Counted from the first letter of the stretch, positions 1 through 6,185 are shown. The stretch is 10,555 nt of DNA from DATEJJ01 sp039649115 (GCA_039649115.1 JBBWZQ010000233.1:1-10555); one strand, 5' to 3'. Notes: generated by a model from the sequence alone, not told the origin. Numbers and translations: made by a program.

Positions 1-13
1 AGATCACCAGCCT

Positions 14-943
14 TCAGAGGTGGGCGCGGAGGAAGGCGGCCGCGCGGGCGTGCGCCAGGCGGGCCGCGTCCAGGTCGCCGGGCATGCAGAAGAAGCCGTG
101 CACCATCCCGTCGTACCGGGCGCCCGCCACCTCGACACCCGCCGCCGCAAGCCGGTCGGCGTACTGTTCGGCCTGGTCACGCAGCGGGTCGTGCTCCGCG
201 GTGATGACCAGCGCGGGCGGCAGGCCGGACAGGTCGGGCGCGCGCAGCGGTGAGGCCAGCGGGTCGGCGCCGTCCTGCGGAGAGCGCAGGTACTTGTCCC
301 AGTACCAGTCGACCGAGTGCCGGTTGAACATCCACGTCTCCGTGTACCGGTGCAGGGACGGAGTTTCCGAGCCGTGGTCGGTGTTCGGGTACACCAGCAA
401 CTGGGCGCGCAGCGGCAGGTCGCCCGCGTCCCGGGCGAGCAGGGTGACCCCGGCGGCCAGGTTCCCGCCGGCGCTGTCCCCGCCCACCGCGATCCGCTTC
501 GCGTCCAGGCCCAGGGACTCTGCCTCGTCGCGTACCCAGCGGGTGGCCGCGTAGCAGTCGTGCACCGCGGCCGGGAACGGGTGCTCCGGCGCCAGCCGGT
601 AGCCGGGCACCACCACGGCGCACCCGGCCGCGTTGGCCAGCAGCCGGGCCACGCCGTCGGCGGTGTCGATCGAACCAAGTGTCCAGCCCCCGCCGAAAAA
701 GTAGAGAAGGGTGGGGAATGGCGGTTTGCCTCCGGGCCGATAGACGCGTGCGGGCAGTGCGCCGGCCGGTCCTGAAAATTGCACGTCGACTATCTGCTGT
801 ATCGGCTCGGGAGTGCCCGTTGCGGCCCGGATCGCGGCGATATCGGCGGCCCGCGCCTCGGCGACGGAAAGGGTGTACAGGGGAGGGGTCGCGGTGCGGA
901 TCCGCTCGGCCCGCATCGCCTCCACTTGAGGATCCAGTTGCAC
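14..943 (-). CDS. alpha/beta-hydrolase, hormone-sensitive-lipase family esterase
   Basis: A 309-residue protein with the layout of bacterial hormone-sensitive-lipase (family IV) esterases. The nucleophile elbow GGDSAGGN puts the catalytic Ser at residue 157. The acid is probably Asp252 (EHDPLRD) and the base His282 (VHGFF). The oxyanion-hole segment reads YFFGGGW at 81-87, so the usual first residue of HGGGW is Phe83; the glycines are kept. Family-typical YRLAPEHPFPAA follows at 115-126. It probably hydrolyses an ester or thioester bond, perhaps releasing or trimming a product of the neighbouring cluster (inference). The start is GTG at 943, supported by a GGAG ribosome-binding site (complement of 950-953) six bases upstream. 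It is transcribed away from the biosynthetic operon and shares the 944-1242 control region with it. No signal peptide is seen, so it is likely cytoplasmic. Family call is firm; substrate unknown. Confidence 0.9.
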   Translation of the reverse strand: MQLDPQVEAMRAERIRTATPPLYTLSVAEARAADIAAIRAATGTPEPIQQIVDVQFSGPAGALPARVYRPGGKPPFPTLLYFFGGGWTLGSIDTADGVARLLANAAGCAVVVPGYRLAPEHPFPAAVHDCYAATRWVRDEAESLGLDAKRIAVGGDSAGGNLAAGVTLLARDAGDLPLRAQLLVYPNTDHGSETPSLHRYTETWMFNRHSVDWYWDKYLRSPQDGADPLASPLRAPDLSGLPPALVITAEHDPLRDQAEQYADRLAAAGVEVAGARYDGMVHGFFCMPGDLDAARLAHARAAAFLRAHL

Positions 944-968
944 GGTCTACTCCGGAGTCGAGGCGGAC

Positions 969-981
969 ATGAATCGTTCAT
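969..981. promoter_or_regulatory. 13-bp palindrome, possible operator
   Basis: ATGAA-TCG-TTCAT is a perfect 5-bp inverted repeat with a 3-bp spacer, lying 26 bp upstream of the esterase start codon. The same half-sites recur in opposite order (TTCAT, then ATGAA) at 1083-1101. A regulator binding here would be placed to block esterase transcription. Function is inference; arms this short can arise by chance. Confidence 0.3.
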
Positions 982-1032
982 CTTCACACCCGCATTGCCC
1001 GTCGACAAGTGCCGCATGACCGAAATTGTGCG

Positions 1033-1052
1033 CCGACACTGATCGATGTCGG
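1033..1052. promoter_or_regulatory. 20-bp imperfect palindrome, possible operator
   Basis: CCGACA-ct-GATC-ga-TGTCGG has 6-bp outer arms and a symmetric GATC centre with a two-base mismatch on each side. Its size and symmetry resemble operators of dimeric helix-turn-helix repressors. It sits near the middle of the divergent region, where it could serve both promoters. The core TGTCGG/CCGAC recurs at 1201-1218. It is not followed by a T-run, so it does not look like a terminator. Confidence 0.4.
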
Positions 1053-1086
1053 AAAATTGCGGCTTTCTCGGTACCAAGGTCCTTCA

Positions 1087-1115
1087 TTGCGAATGCATGA
1101 ATGCGTGGGTAGGCT
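1087..1115 (+). promoter_or_regulatory. candidate promoter of the biosynthetic operon
   Basis: TTGCGA (1087-1092) and TAGGCT (1110-1115) are separated by 17 bp. TAGGCT fits the actinomycete housekeeping -10 pattern (TAnnnT), and the -35 keeps TTG. Transcription would start near 1122 and leave an untranslated leader of about 120 bases before the ATG at 1243. This is a match by eye; no start site is known. Confidence 0.35.
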
Positions 1116-1201
1116 CGGTGATCATTCACGGGGGCCAGATCCGTCTTACGCCTGCGTAGCCGATAAGTGCCGCGCTGGTGCCGCTGAAGCGATTGATTGC
1201 T

Positions 1202-1218
1202 GTCGGCTGCGCGCCGAC
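1202..1218 (+). promoter_or_regulatory. inverted repeat in the leader just upstream of the ligase start
   Basis: GTCGGC-tgcgc-GCCGAC forms a perfect 6-bp stem with a 5-base loop. It ends 8 bases before the putative ribosome-binding site AGGCGG (1227-1232) of the ligase. As RNA it would be a small stable hairpin; as DNA it shares half-sites with the 1033-1052 palindrome. Either an operator or a leader hairpin is possible. Confidence 0.3.
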
Positions 1219-1242
1219 CGGATATCAGGCGGTGTGAATGGC

Positions 1243-2607
1243 ATGAGGCCCGACGACTGGGTGGATGACTTCCTGCTCGCCGGCGATGGCGCGCAGGTGT
1301 GCCTGCGCCTGGGCCGGCCGGTGGTCCGCGCCGCACTGCGCGAGGCGGTCGACCGGCGGACGGACGCGTTGCGCGCACAGGGCATCGACAAGGGCGGCTC
1401 GGTGATCCTGCGGTTGCCGCCGTCCCTCGCCTTCGTCGCCAACCTGCTCGCCGGCTGGCGCCTCGGCGCGCAGGTCGCGCTGCTGGACCACCGGCTGACC
1501 GAGTACGAGGCGCAGCGCGCCTGCGAACGGTTGCAGCCCCAACTCATCGTCGCTCCCGCGGCGCCGGTGACCGGTGCGCTGCGCGCCTTCCACGAGGTGA
1601 CCGAGGTGCTGCACCGCTACCCGGGTGAGCCGGCGGCCAGCGGGCACGTGCTGATCCAGCTGAGCTCCGGCTCGACCGGACCGTCCAAAGTGATCGGTCG
1701 CAGCGCGGCCAGCCTCGTCGCGGAGGTGGAGCGGTACAAGCGCATCGAGGGCGTGCCGCAGCCCGGCGGGCGGATCGTCCTGCTCGCCTCGATGGTGCAC
1801 GTGCTCGGCCTCGTCGGCGGCCTGCTGTACGGGCTGCACGTCGGAGCCGAGCTGGCGCTTCCGGAGCGCACCACGGTGGACGCGATCCTGGCCGCGGCGG
1901 CCGCCGGCGAGGCGCCCACCACCCTGCTCGGCGTCCCGTTCCACATCGAACTGCTCGCCTCCGTCACGCAGCCACCCACCCTGCCCGGCCTGACCGGGAT
2001 GACGACCGGCGGCGAACTGGTGCGGGCCGACGTGTGGCGGGCATTCACCGACCGGTACCGGGTGCGCCTGGGCAACATGTACGGGATGACCGAGGTCGGC
2101 GTCATCGCCACCGACCTGTTCGGCGAGCACCGGCCGGCCCTCGCGCCCGCGCCCGGCATCGAGGTCCGTGCCGACTCCGGAGAGCTGCTGGTCAGCGCGC
2201 CCGCGTCGCCCTACGTCGGGCCGGTCGAGCCGGGACGCTGGGCGGACGGCTGGCTGCGCAGCAAGGACGCCGGCTCCGTGGACGCGCAGACGGGGCTGAT
2301 GACGGTGCACGGCCGGCTGGACTCGCAGATCTCGGTGGGTGGCCTGAAGGTCGACCTCACCGAGGTGGAGCACGCGCTGGCGGGGCTGCCCGGTGTCGCC
2401 GCCGCGGTGGTCCTGGCGCACAGCGGCACCATCGAGGCGTACGCGGTGCTGGACGACCCCGCCGCCCGGTCCACTGTGGAGTCTTCACTCGCCGAACGGG
2501 TCGCCGCGTACAAGCGTCCCCGCACGATCCACGTGGTCGAGCAGTTGCCGCGCACCGTCACGGGCAAGGTGGTCCGCGATCCCGCAGCCCTCCGCTCGGC
2601 CGTCTGA
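1243..2607 (+). CDS. stand-alone AMP-forming acyl/aryl adenylating enzyme (ligase)
   Basis: A 454-residue member of the adenylate-forming (ANL) superfamily. It would activate a carboxylic acid with ATP and pass it to a thiol, most likely one of the two carrier proteins encoded next. Visible motifs: P-loop SSGSTGPSKV (141-150), NMYGMTEVG (278-286), the ribose-binding Asp in SKDAG (342), hinge motif GRLDSQISVGGLK (357-369) and the C-terminal catalytic Lys in RTVTGKVVR (Lys442). It is shorter than typical acyl-CoA ligases (about 500 or more), mainly at the N-terminus. I chose ATG 1243 because AGGCGG lies ten bases upstream and sequence before it is not coding-like; GTG 1234 is an alternative. 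It heads the operon. The substrate cannot be read from sequence; an aromatic acid made through the hydroxymandelate synthase downstream is a reasonable guess. Confidence 0.9.
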   Translation: MRPDDWVDDFLLAGDGAQVCLRLGRPVVRAALREAVDRRTDALRAQGIDKGGSVILRLPPSLAFVANLLAGWRLGAQVALLDHRLTEYEAQRACERLQPQLIVAPAAPVTGALRAFHEVTEVLHRYPGEPAASGHVLIQLSSGSTGPSKVIGRSAASLVAEVERYKRIEGVPQPGGRIVLLASMVHVLGLVGGLLYGLHVGAELALPERTTVDAILAAAAAGEAPTTLLGVPFHIELLASVTQPPTLPGLTGMTTGGELVRADVWRAFTDRYRVRLGNMYGMTEVGVIATDLFGEHRPALAPAPGIEVRADSGELLVSAPASPYVGPVEPGRWADGWLRSKDAGSVDAQTGLMTVHGRLDSQISVGGLKVDLTEVEHALAGLPGVAAAVVLAHSGTIEAYAVLDDPAARSTVESSLAERVAAYKRPRTIHVVEQLPRTVTGKVVRDPAALRSAV

Positions 2608-2625
2608 CAAGGGAGAGGTCAGTAC

Positions 2626-2898
2626 ATGAGGGACCAGGTGCACCAGTTCGTGATCGACACGCTGCGGGACATGAACTACTCCGTGGACGGCGTCGACGAG
2701 GACACCACGCTCGGCCCGGCCGGCGTCGACCTGGAGTCGCTGGCCATCGCCGAACTGGGCGTACGGGTGGAGGACAAGTTCGGCGTCCGCTTCGCCGACG
2801 AGGAGGCCGACGAGCTGGCCAGCTACACTGTCGGCGAGTTCTCCAGCGTGGTGGCCGAGCGGTACCAGCTCGCCCGCGCCACCGGTACGGCACAGTGA
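2626..2898 (+). CDS. acyl carrier protein 1
   Basis: A 90-residue acidic carrier protein. The phosphopantetheine attachment Ser is Ser38 in GVDLESLAIAEL; the usual Asp before the Ser is Glu37, a conservative change found in other carrier proteins. Helix-rich flanks (DQVHQFVIDTLRDM at the N-terminus, VRVEDKFGVRF after the site) and the total length match a discrete type II ACP. A strong GGGAGAGG ribosome-binding site (2610-2617) precedes the ATG. The gene is 18 bases after the ligase and overlaps the second carrier protein by four bases. It probably carries the acid activated by the ligase or the growing chain between the ketosynthases. Confidence 0.92.
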   Translation: MRDQVHQFVIDTLRDMNYSVDGVDEDTTLGPAGVDLESLAIAELGVRVEDKFGVRFADEEADELASYTVGEFSSVVAERYQLARATGTAQ

Positions 2899-3134
2899 AC
2901 ACGCAGCGCATCGGCCGCGCCGAGGTGCTCGCGATGCTCGGCAGCTACCGGTCGCGCGCCGGCGAGGTGGACGGGTCCGCGCCGGAGACCCTGGACTCGC
3001 TGGAGCTGGCCTGGCTCCTGCACCAGGTGGCGCAGCGGTACGGGCGGCACCTGGACCTGGACGACGACCAGCTCGCCCTCATGTCCACTGTGGATGGCGC
3101 GGTGGACGTCCTCGGTGAGGCCGGGTCGCGATGA
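2895..3134 (+). CDS. acyl carrier protein 2 (small, divergent)
   Basis: A 79-residue protein starting at GTG 2895, which overlaps the stop of ACP1 (GTGA); its own stop overlaps the ATG of ketosynthase 1 (ATGA). It carries an ACP-like core TLDSLELAWLLHQVAQRYG (32-50) with the putative phosphopantetheine Ser at residue 35 in the DSL motif. The acidic LDLDDDQL (53-60) and the STVDGAVDVL end match the helix 3/helix 4 region of carrier proteins. It is short at the N-terminus. No good ribosome-binding site is visible, so translation is probably coupled to ACP1. Two different carrier proteins in tandem suggest separate starter and extender duties, as in aryl polyene systems (inference). The main doubt is whether it is really pantetheinylated. 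Confidence 0.82.
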   Translation: MNTQRIGRAEVLAMLGSYRSRAGEVDGSAPETLDSLELAWLLHQVAQRYGRHLDLDDDQLALMSTVDGAVDVLGEAGSR

Positions 3135-4258
3135 CCGAGCCGTTACTGATCACCGGGCTGGCCGCCACCTCCGCCTTCGGGCGCGGCGCGGCGGCCCTGC
3201 TGGCCGGCGCGCTCGCCGGCCACCCGGCGGTCCGTACGGTGCACCGGTTCGACGTCAGCGGCCGGCGGGTGCGGGTGGCGGCGACCGCGCCCGGCAGCCC
3301 CGATCTCGGGCCGGAACTGGTCGAGGTGATCGACGCGGCGTGCGAGCAGGCGGGCCTGTCCGCGCGGGCGCGCACCGGCTGCCCGCTGCTGCTCGCCGTG
3401 CACGGCGATCCGGCCATGGCGCGGGTGTCCGATGTGGACAAGCCAGCGTGCAGCGCGGCCGGGCTGGCCGAGGCGCTGGCGGTCAGCTGCGGGCTGGGCC
3501 GGGCGCCGTGGGCGTACACGAGCGCGTGTGTGGCCGCCACCACCGCGGTCGCCGACGCGGCCGCACTGATCCTGCGGGGTGAGTGCGAGCGCGCCGTGGT
3601 GGCCGCCGGCTACCTGGTCGAGCCGGACCAGTTCGCGCTCTTCGACGCCGGGCGGGTGCTGGCACCCGACGGCGTGGTGCGGCCGTTCAGCGCGCAACGC
3701 AAGGGACTCCTGCTCGGTGACGGCATCGCCGCGGTGGTGGTCGAGGCGCGGGGACCGGCCCGCGCCCGGGGCGCCCAGGCACTGGGCCTGCTGGCCGGCT
3801 GGGGACGCGCGGGCGACGCGTACCACGTGTGCGCGCCGCGACCCGACGGTGCCGGCCTGGCCCGGGCGACCGGGGCCGCGCTTCGCCGCGGCGGCGTCGT
3901 GCCGGAGCAGATCGGGTACGTCAACGCGCACGGCTCCGGTACCCCGCGCGGCGACCTCGCGGAGAGCCGGGGCCTGCACCTCGCGCTCGGCCCGTACGCC
4001 GCGCAGGTGCCGGTCAGCTCCACCAAGTCCACCCACGGCCAGGCGCTGGAGGCGTCCGGACTGCTGGAGCTGGTGCTCACCGTGCTGGCGTTGCGGGTCG
4101 GCCGGCTCCCGGTCAACGCCGGGTTCCTGGCGCCCGACCCGGACTGCGACCTGCGCCTGGTGCTCGACGCTCCACAACGGACAGACGCGCGGTACGCGCT
4201 GACCGTCAACATGGCCTTCGGCGGAGCCAACACCGCTCTGCTGGTCGGTACCCCATGA
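3131..4258 (+). CDS. beta-ketoacyl synthase 1 (FabF-like, atypical active site)
   Basis: A 375-residue ketosynthase of the thiolase fold that would carry out decarboxylative Claisen condensation on a carrier protein. The nucleophile is Cys133 (YTSACVAATT) and the first catalytic His is His267 (NAHGSGTPRGD). The expected KSxxGH motif reads KSTHGQALEASG (299-310): the second His is Gln304, with a His two residues earlier (302). The C-terminal NMAFGGANTALL (360-371) is typical. It is about 40 residues shorter than ketosynthase 2. The ATG overlaps the stop of ACP2, with GTGAGG (3115-3120) as ribosome-binding site. Codon 5 is TTA, a rare codon discussed separately. The changed active site may mark a subfamily with special substrate use, or an enzyme needing a partner such as the half-length protein downstream. 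Fold assignment is firm; activity is not certain. Confidence 0.9.
   Translation: MTEPLLITGLAATSAFGRGAAALLAGALAGHPAVRTVHRFDVSGRRVRVAATAPGSPDLGPELVEVIDAACEQAGLSARARTGCPLLLAVHGDPAMARVSDVDKPACSAAGLAEALAVSCGLGRAPWAYTSACVAATTAVADAAALILRGECERAVVAAGYLVEPDQFALFDAGRVLAPDGVVRPFSAQRKGLLLGDGIAAVVVEARGPARARGAQALGLLAGWGRAGDAYHVCAPRPDGAGLARATGAALRRGGVVPEQIGYVNAHGSGTPRGDLAESRGLHLALGPYAAQVPVSSTKSTHGQALEASGLLELVLTVLALRVGRLPVNAGFLAPDPDCDLRLVLDAPQRTDARYALTVNMAFGGANTALLVGTP
3143..3145 (+). promoter_or_regulatory. in-frame TTA leucine codon near the start of ketosynthase 1
   Basis: Codon 5 of ketosynthase 1 is TTA, followed at once by CTG for Leu6. I found no other in-frame TTA codon in the genes of this window. 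In streptomycetes and relatives TTA is read by the developmentally controlled bldA tRNA, so it can delay expression. A TTA this early, in a translationally coupled operon, could hold back the ketosynthase and partly the genes after it. Confidence 0.6.
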
Positions 4259-4352
4259 CCGGGTGCTCGGCATGACTGAGCGCTTGCGCGAGGTTCGGCT
4301 GGCAAAGTCAGGCCGGCGCCTCGCGAGCCGTGCGAGCGAGGTGTCGGCATGA
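4255..4352 (+). other. two mini-ORFs linking ketosynthase 1 to the half-ketosynthase by ATGA overlaps
   Basis: ATG 4255 overlaps the stop of ketosynthase 1 (ATGA) and opens a 6-codon frame ending at 4275. ATG 4272 overlaps that stop (again ATGA) and opens a 26-codon frame, rich in Arg and Ser, ending at 4352, whose stop overlaps the ATG 4349 of the next gene. Ribosomes could therefore re-initiate step by step across the gap. I do not suggest that the peptides have a function of their own; the relay itself is seen directly, the coupling role is inference. Confidence 0.45.
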
Positions 4353-4353
4353 C
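4262..4353 (+). repeat. small GAGCGAG-rich intergenic element flanked by short direct repeats
   Basis: GGTGCTCGGCATGAC (4262-4276) and GGTGTCGGCATGAC (4340-4353) differ by one base and flank about 63 bp. Inside, CGCGAGG (4287-4293) pairs with CCTCGCG (4319-4325), and CCTCGC (4319-4324) can instead pair with GCGAGG (4336-4341). ATGACCGG also occurs at 4255-4262 and 4349-4356. This looks like an inserted or duplicated short palindromic element. Similar GAGCGAG-rich intergenic repeats are familiar from Micromonospora-type genomes, from memory. Its right end supplies the GCGAGG ribosome-binding site of the next gene. Confidence 0.5.
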
Positions 4354-4930
4354 CGGTCCTGGTGTCGGTGCGGTGACGCTGGCGCAGGTGCGGCGCGAGG
4401 TGGCCCTGGCCGGCCTGCGGGTGCGGGCCTGCGCGCACTGGCCGACCGCCGGCGCCAACGGCCGGGGCCAGCCGCCGCCGGTACCCGGGTTCGTCGAGTC
4501 CTCGTTCAGCCCGCTGATCGCCGACGCGGGGCACCGCTGCCTGGCCGCCTGCTACGGGCAGCCACCCGCCCCGCCCGAGGAGGGCCCGCGCACGGGCATC
4601 CTCATCGTGAGCCGGTACGGCGACGTGCAGTCCGCGGCCGCCGTGGCGCGGGCCGTGGACAAGGGCGAGCGGGTCGGGCCGCTGATGTTCTACCAATCGG
4701 TACCCAACGCCGTAGCCGGCCACCTCGCGGCGGCGTGGGGGTTGGGCGGCCCGGTGGCGTGTGTCAGCCCGGCGGCCGATCCGGTGGCGCAGAGCGTCCA
4801 GGTGGTCAGCCTGCTGGTGGGCGACGGGGACGCGGACGGGGTGCTGGTGATCCTGGCCGAGCAGGCGTGCGTCAACGGCGGCCGGGACTACGCACTCGCG
4901 GCGCTCGTCGTGGGGGAGTGGCTGGCATGA
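4349..4930 (+). CDS. half-length ketosynthase-like protein, probable chain-length-factor-type subunit
   Basis: A 193-residue protein resembling only the N-terminal half of a ketosynthase (the ketoacyl-synt_2, PF13723 type). Residues 112-148 (LMFYQSVPNAVAGHLA, then GPVACVSPAADPVAQS) follow the segment around the ketosynthase nucleophile, but the Cys position aligns with Ala143. The later His-containing half is absent, so it cannot condense by itself. Short Cys-less ketosynthase homologues occur beside ketosynthases in aryl polyene clusters, where they act as chain-length-factor partners. I infer a heterodimer with ketosynthase 1 or 2. The ATG at 4349 has GCGAGG (4336-4341) upstream; its stop overlaps the start of ketosynthase 2 (ATGA). 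The frame is intact and codon use matches its neighbours, so it is probably not a decayed gene. Confidence 0.8.
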   Translation: MTGPGVGAVTLAQVRREVALAGLRVRACAHWPTAGANGRGQPPPVPGFVESSFSPLIADAGHRCLAACYGQPPAPPEEGPRTGILIVSRYGDVQSAAAVARAVDKGERVGPLMFYQSVPNAVAGHLAAAWGLGGPVACVSPAADPVAQSVQVVSLLVGDGDADGVLVILAEQACVNGGRDYALAALVVGEWLA

Positions 4931-6174
4931 GCCGCTCCGGCGTCATCACCGGGATCGGGGTGTTCACCCCCGTCGGTACCACGCTGGCCGAGGTGTTCGA
5001 CGCCGCGTGCGCCGGCCGCTCGGGTCTGTCCCGCCCGCCCGAGGGGCACCCGGTGGCCGGCGCGCTGGAGGTCGCCGGCATCGCACCCGGCATCGACCCG
5101 GCGCCGCTGGTGCCACCGCCCGAGCGGCGCACGGTCGACCGGTACGTGCTGATGGCCCTGCGCGCCGCCGACGACGCGCTGGCCGACGCCGGCCTGCGCG
5201 CGGGCCGCGATGTCGACCCGTACCGGATCGCGTGTGTCATCTCCGGCACCGGAGGCCTGGCCACGCTCGCCGACCAGGTCCTGCGCCGGGCCGCGCGGGG
5301 CCGCCCCGCGGTCAGCCCGTACCTGCTGCCCGGCGTGCTGCCCAACATGGCGGCGGCCCGGGTGGCCATCCGGCACGGCATCCGCGGCTACAGCACGTCC
5401 CTCGCGACCGCCTGCGCCGCGGGTGCCCAGGCGGTCGCGGAGGCGCTGCGGCTGCTGCGCGCCGGCGACGCGGACGCGGTGGTCTGCGGCTGCGCCGAGG
5501 CGCTGCTGTTCGACACGTGGGCCGACTCGTTCGCCAATGCCCGCGCGCTGGCCCACGGTTGGGCCGACCCGCAGGCGGCCAGCCGCCCGTTCGACCGGCG
5601 CCGCAACGGGTTCGTGCTGGGCGAGGGCGCGGCCGTCCTGGTCGTCGAGCGGCCGGAGCACGCCGCCGCGCGCGGGGCGGCGGGCTACGCGGACGTCGCC
5701 GGCTGGGGCGCGAGTACCGACGCACACCACCCGACGACGCCGCACCCGGACGGCGAGGGTGCGGCGTACAGCATGCGGCGCGCCCTGGCCGACGCGGGCA
5801 TCGAGGCGCGGGACGTGGGCTACCTCAACGCGCACGGCACCGGTACCCGGCTGGGTGACGCGGCGGAGGCGGCTGCGGTGCGGCGGGTCTTCGGGGACGG
5901 CGGGCCGCCGATCAGCTCGACGAAGGGGGTCACCGGGCACCTGCTGGGCGCGTCCGGCGCGGTGGAGGTGGCGGTGAGCGCCGCGGCGCTGCGGGCCGGG
6001 CTGCTGCCGCCCACGCACAACCTCGACGACCCCGACCCGGCGTGCGACCTGGACCACATCACCAAGGCGCCACGCGCGGCGCCGGCCGGGTTCGCCCTGT
6101 CCAACTCGTTCGGCTTCGGCGGGCACAACGTGAGTCTCGTCCTGAGCCGTCCCACCATCCGCCCGCGCCGCTGA
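4927..6174 (+). CDS. beta-ketoacyl-ACP synthase 2 (FabF-like, canonical)
   Basis: A 415-residue FabF/KS-II-type condensing enzyme. It has a full catalytic triad: Cys163 (LATACAAGAQAV), His303 (NAHGTGTRLGD) and His338 (SSTKGVTGHLLGASG, with Lys333). It begins with SGVITGIGVFTPVG and ends with the typical NSFGFGGHNVSLVL, so the protein is full length. It would condense malonyl-ACP with an acyl thioester. The start ATG 4927 overlaps the stop of the half-ketosynthase and is preceded by GGGGGAG (4912-4918). The contrast with the atypical ketosynthase 1 suggests that the two condense different substrates or that only this one is the main elongating enzyme. No ketoreductase or dehydratase is nearby, so the degree of chain reduction is unknown. 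Confidence 0.95.
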   Translation: MSRSGVITGIGVFTPVGTTLAEVFDAACAGRSGLSRPPEGHPVAGALEVAGIAPGIDPAPLVPPPERRTVDRYVLMALRAADDALADAGLRAGRDVDPYRIACVISGTGGLATLADQVLRRAARGRPAVSPYLLPGVLPNMAAARVAIRHGIRGYSTSLATACAAGAQAVAEALRLLRAGDADAVVCGCAEALLFDTWADSFANARALAHGWADPQAASRPFDRRRNGFVLGEGAAVLVVERPEHAAARGAAGYADVAGWGASTDAHHPTTPHPDGEGAAYSMRRALADAGIEARDVGYLNAHGTGTRLGDAAEAAAVRRVFGDGGPPISSTKGVTGHLLGASGAVEVAVSAAALRAGLLPPTHNLDDPDPACDLDHITKAPRAAPAGFALSNSFGFGGHNVSLVLSRPTIRPRR

Positions 6175-6185
6175 GGGAGTCCACA

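Larger units (their letters stand above)
944..1242. promoter_or_regulatory. divergent intergenic control region between esterase and operon
   Basis: This 299-base gap separates the minus-strand esterase from the plus-strand operon. It is visibly more AT-rich than the flanking genes. An open frame extends the ligase upstream through it, but the peptide it would encode is Cys-rich, has no family match and uses unbiased third positions, so I read it as non-coding. It holds a GGAG ribosome-binding site for the esterase (complement of 950-953), palindromes at 969-981 and 1033-1052, an imperfect inverted repeat TTCAT/ATGAA at 1083-1087 and 1097-1101, GTGA-N4-TCAC at 1118-1129, and AAGTGCCGC twice (1007-1015 and 1165-1173). 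This density fits a regulated divergent promoter, but no regulator gene is present in the window. Confidence 0.6.

Noticed and set aside
1009..1242. N-terminal extension of the ligase from ATG 1009 (78 extra residues)
   Set aside because: The extension is Cys-rich, unlike ligase N-termini, and lies in the AT-richer promoter region with palindromes. ATG 1243 has a suitable ribosome-binding site.
1225..2421. Long minus-strand open frame (398 codons) across the ligase gene
   Set aside because: It is a shadow of GC-rich codon use: low-complexity Arg/Gln/Gly/His-rich translation, no recognisable domain, and antisense to a well-supported gene.
3143..4723. Minus-strand open frame of 526 codons opposite ketosynthase 1 and the half-ketosynthase
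   Set aside because: It spans the intergenic element and two real genes and gives a compositionally biased protein without motifs; the plus-strand genes explain the sequence.
4330..4926. Upstream extension of ketosynthase 2 from 4330
   Set aside because: This part is the out-of-frame shadow of the half-ketosynthase; the ketosynthase fold begins at SGVITGIGVFTPVG right after ATG 4927, which has its own ribosome-binding site.
6042..6185. Upstream extension of the hydroxymandelate synthase from 6042
   Set aside because: It overlaps the conserved C-terminus of ketosynthase 2 in another frame. ATG 6186 follows a GGGAG site and begins the fold as expected.
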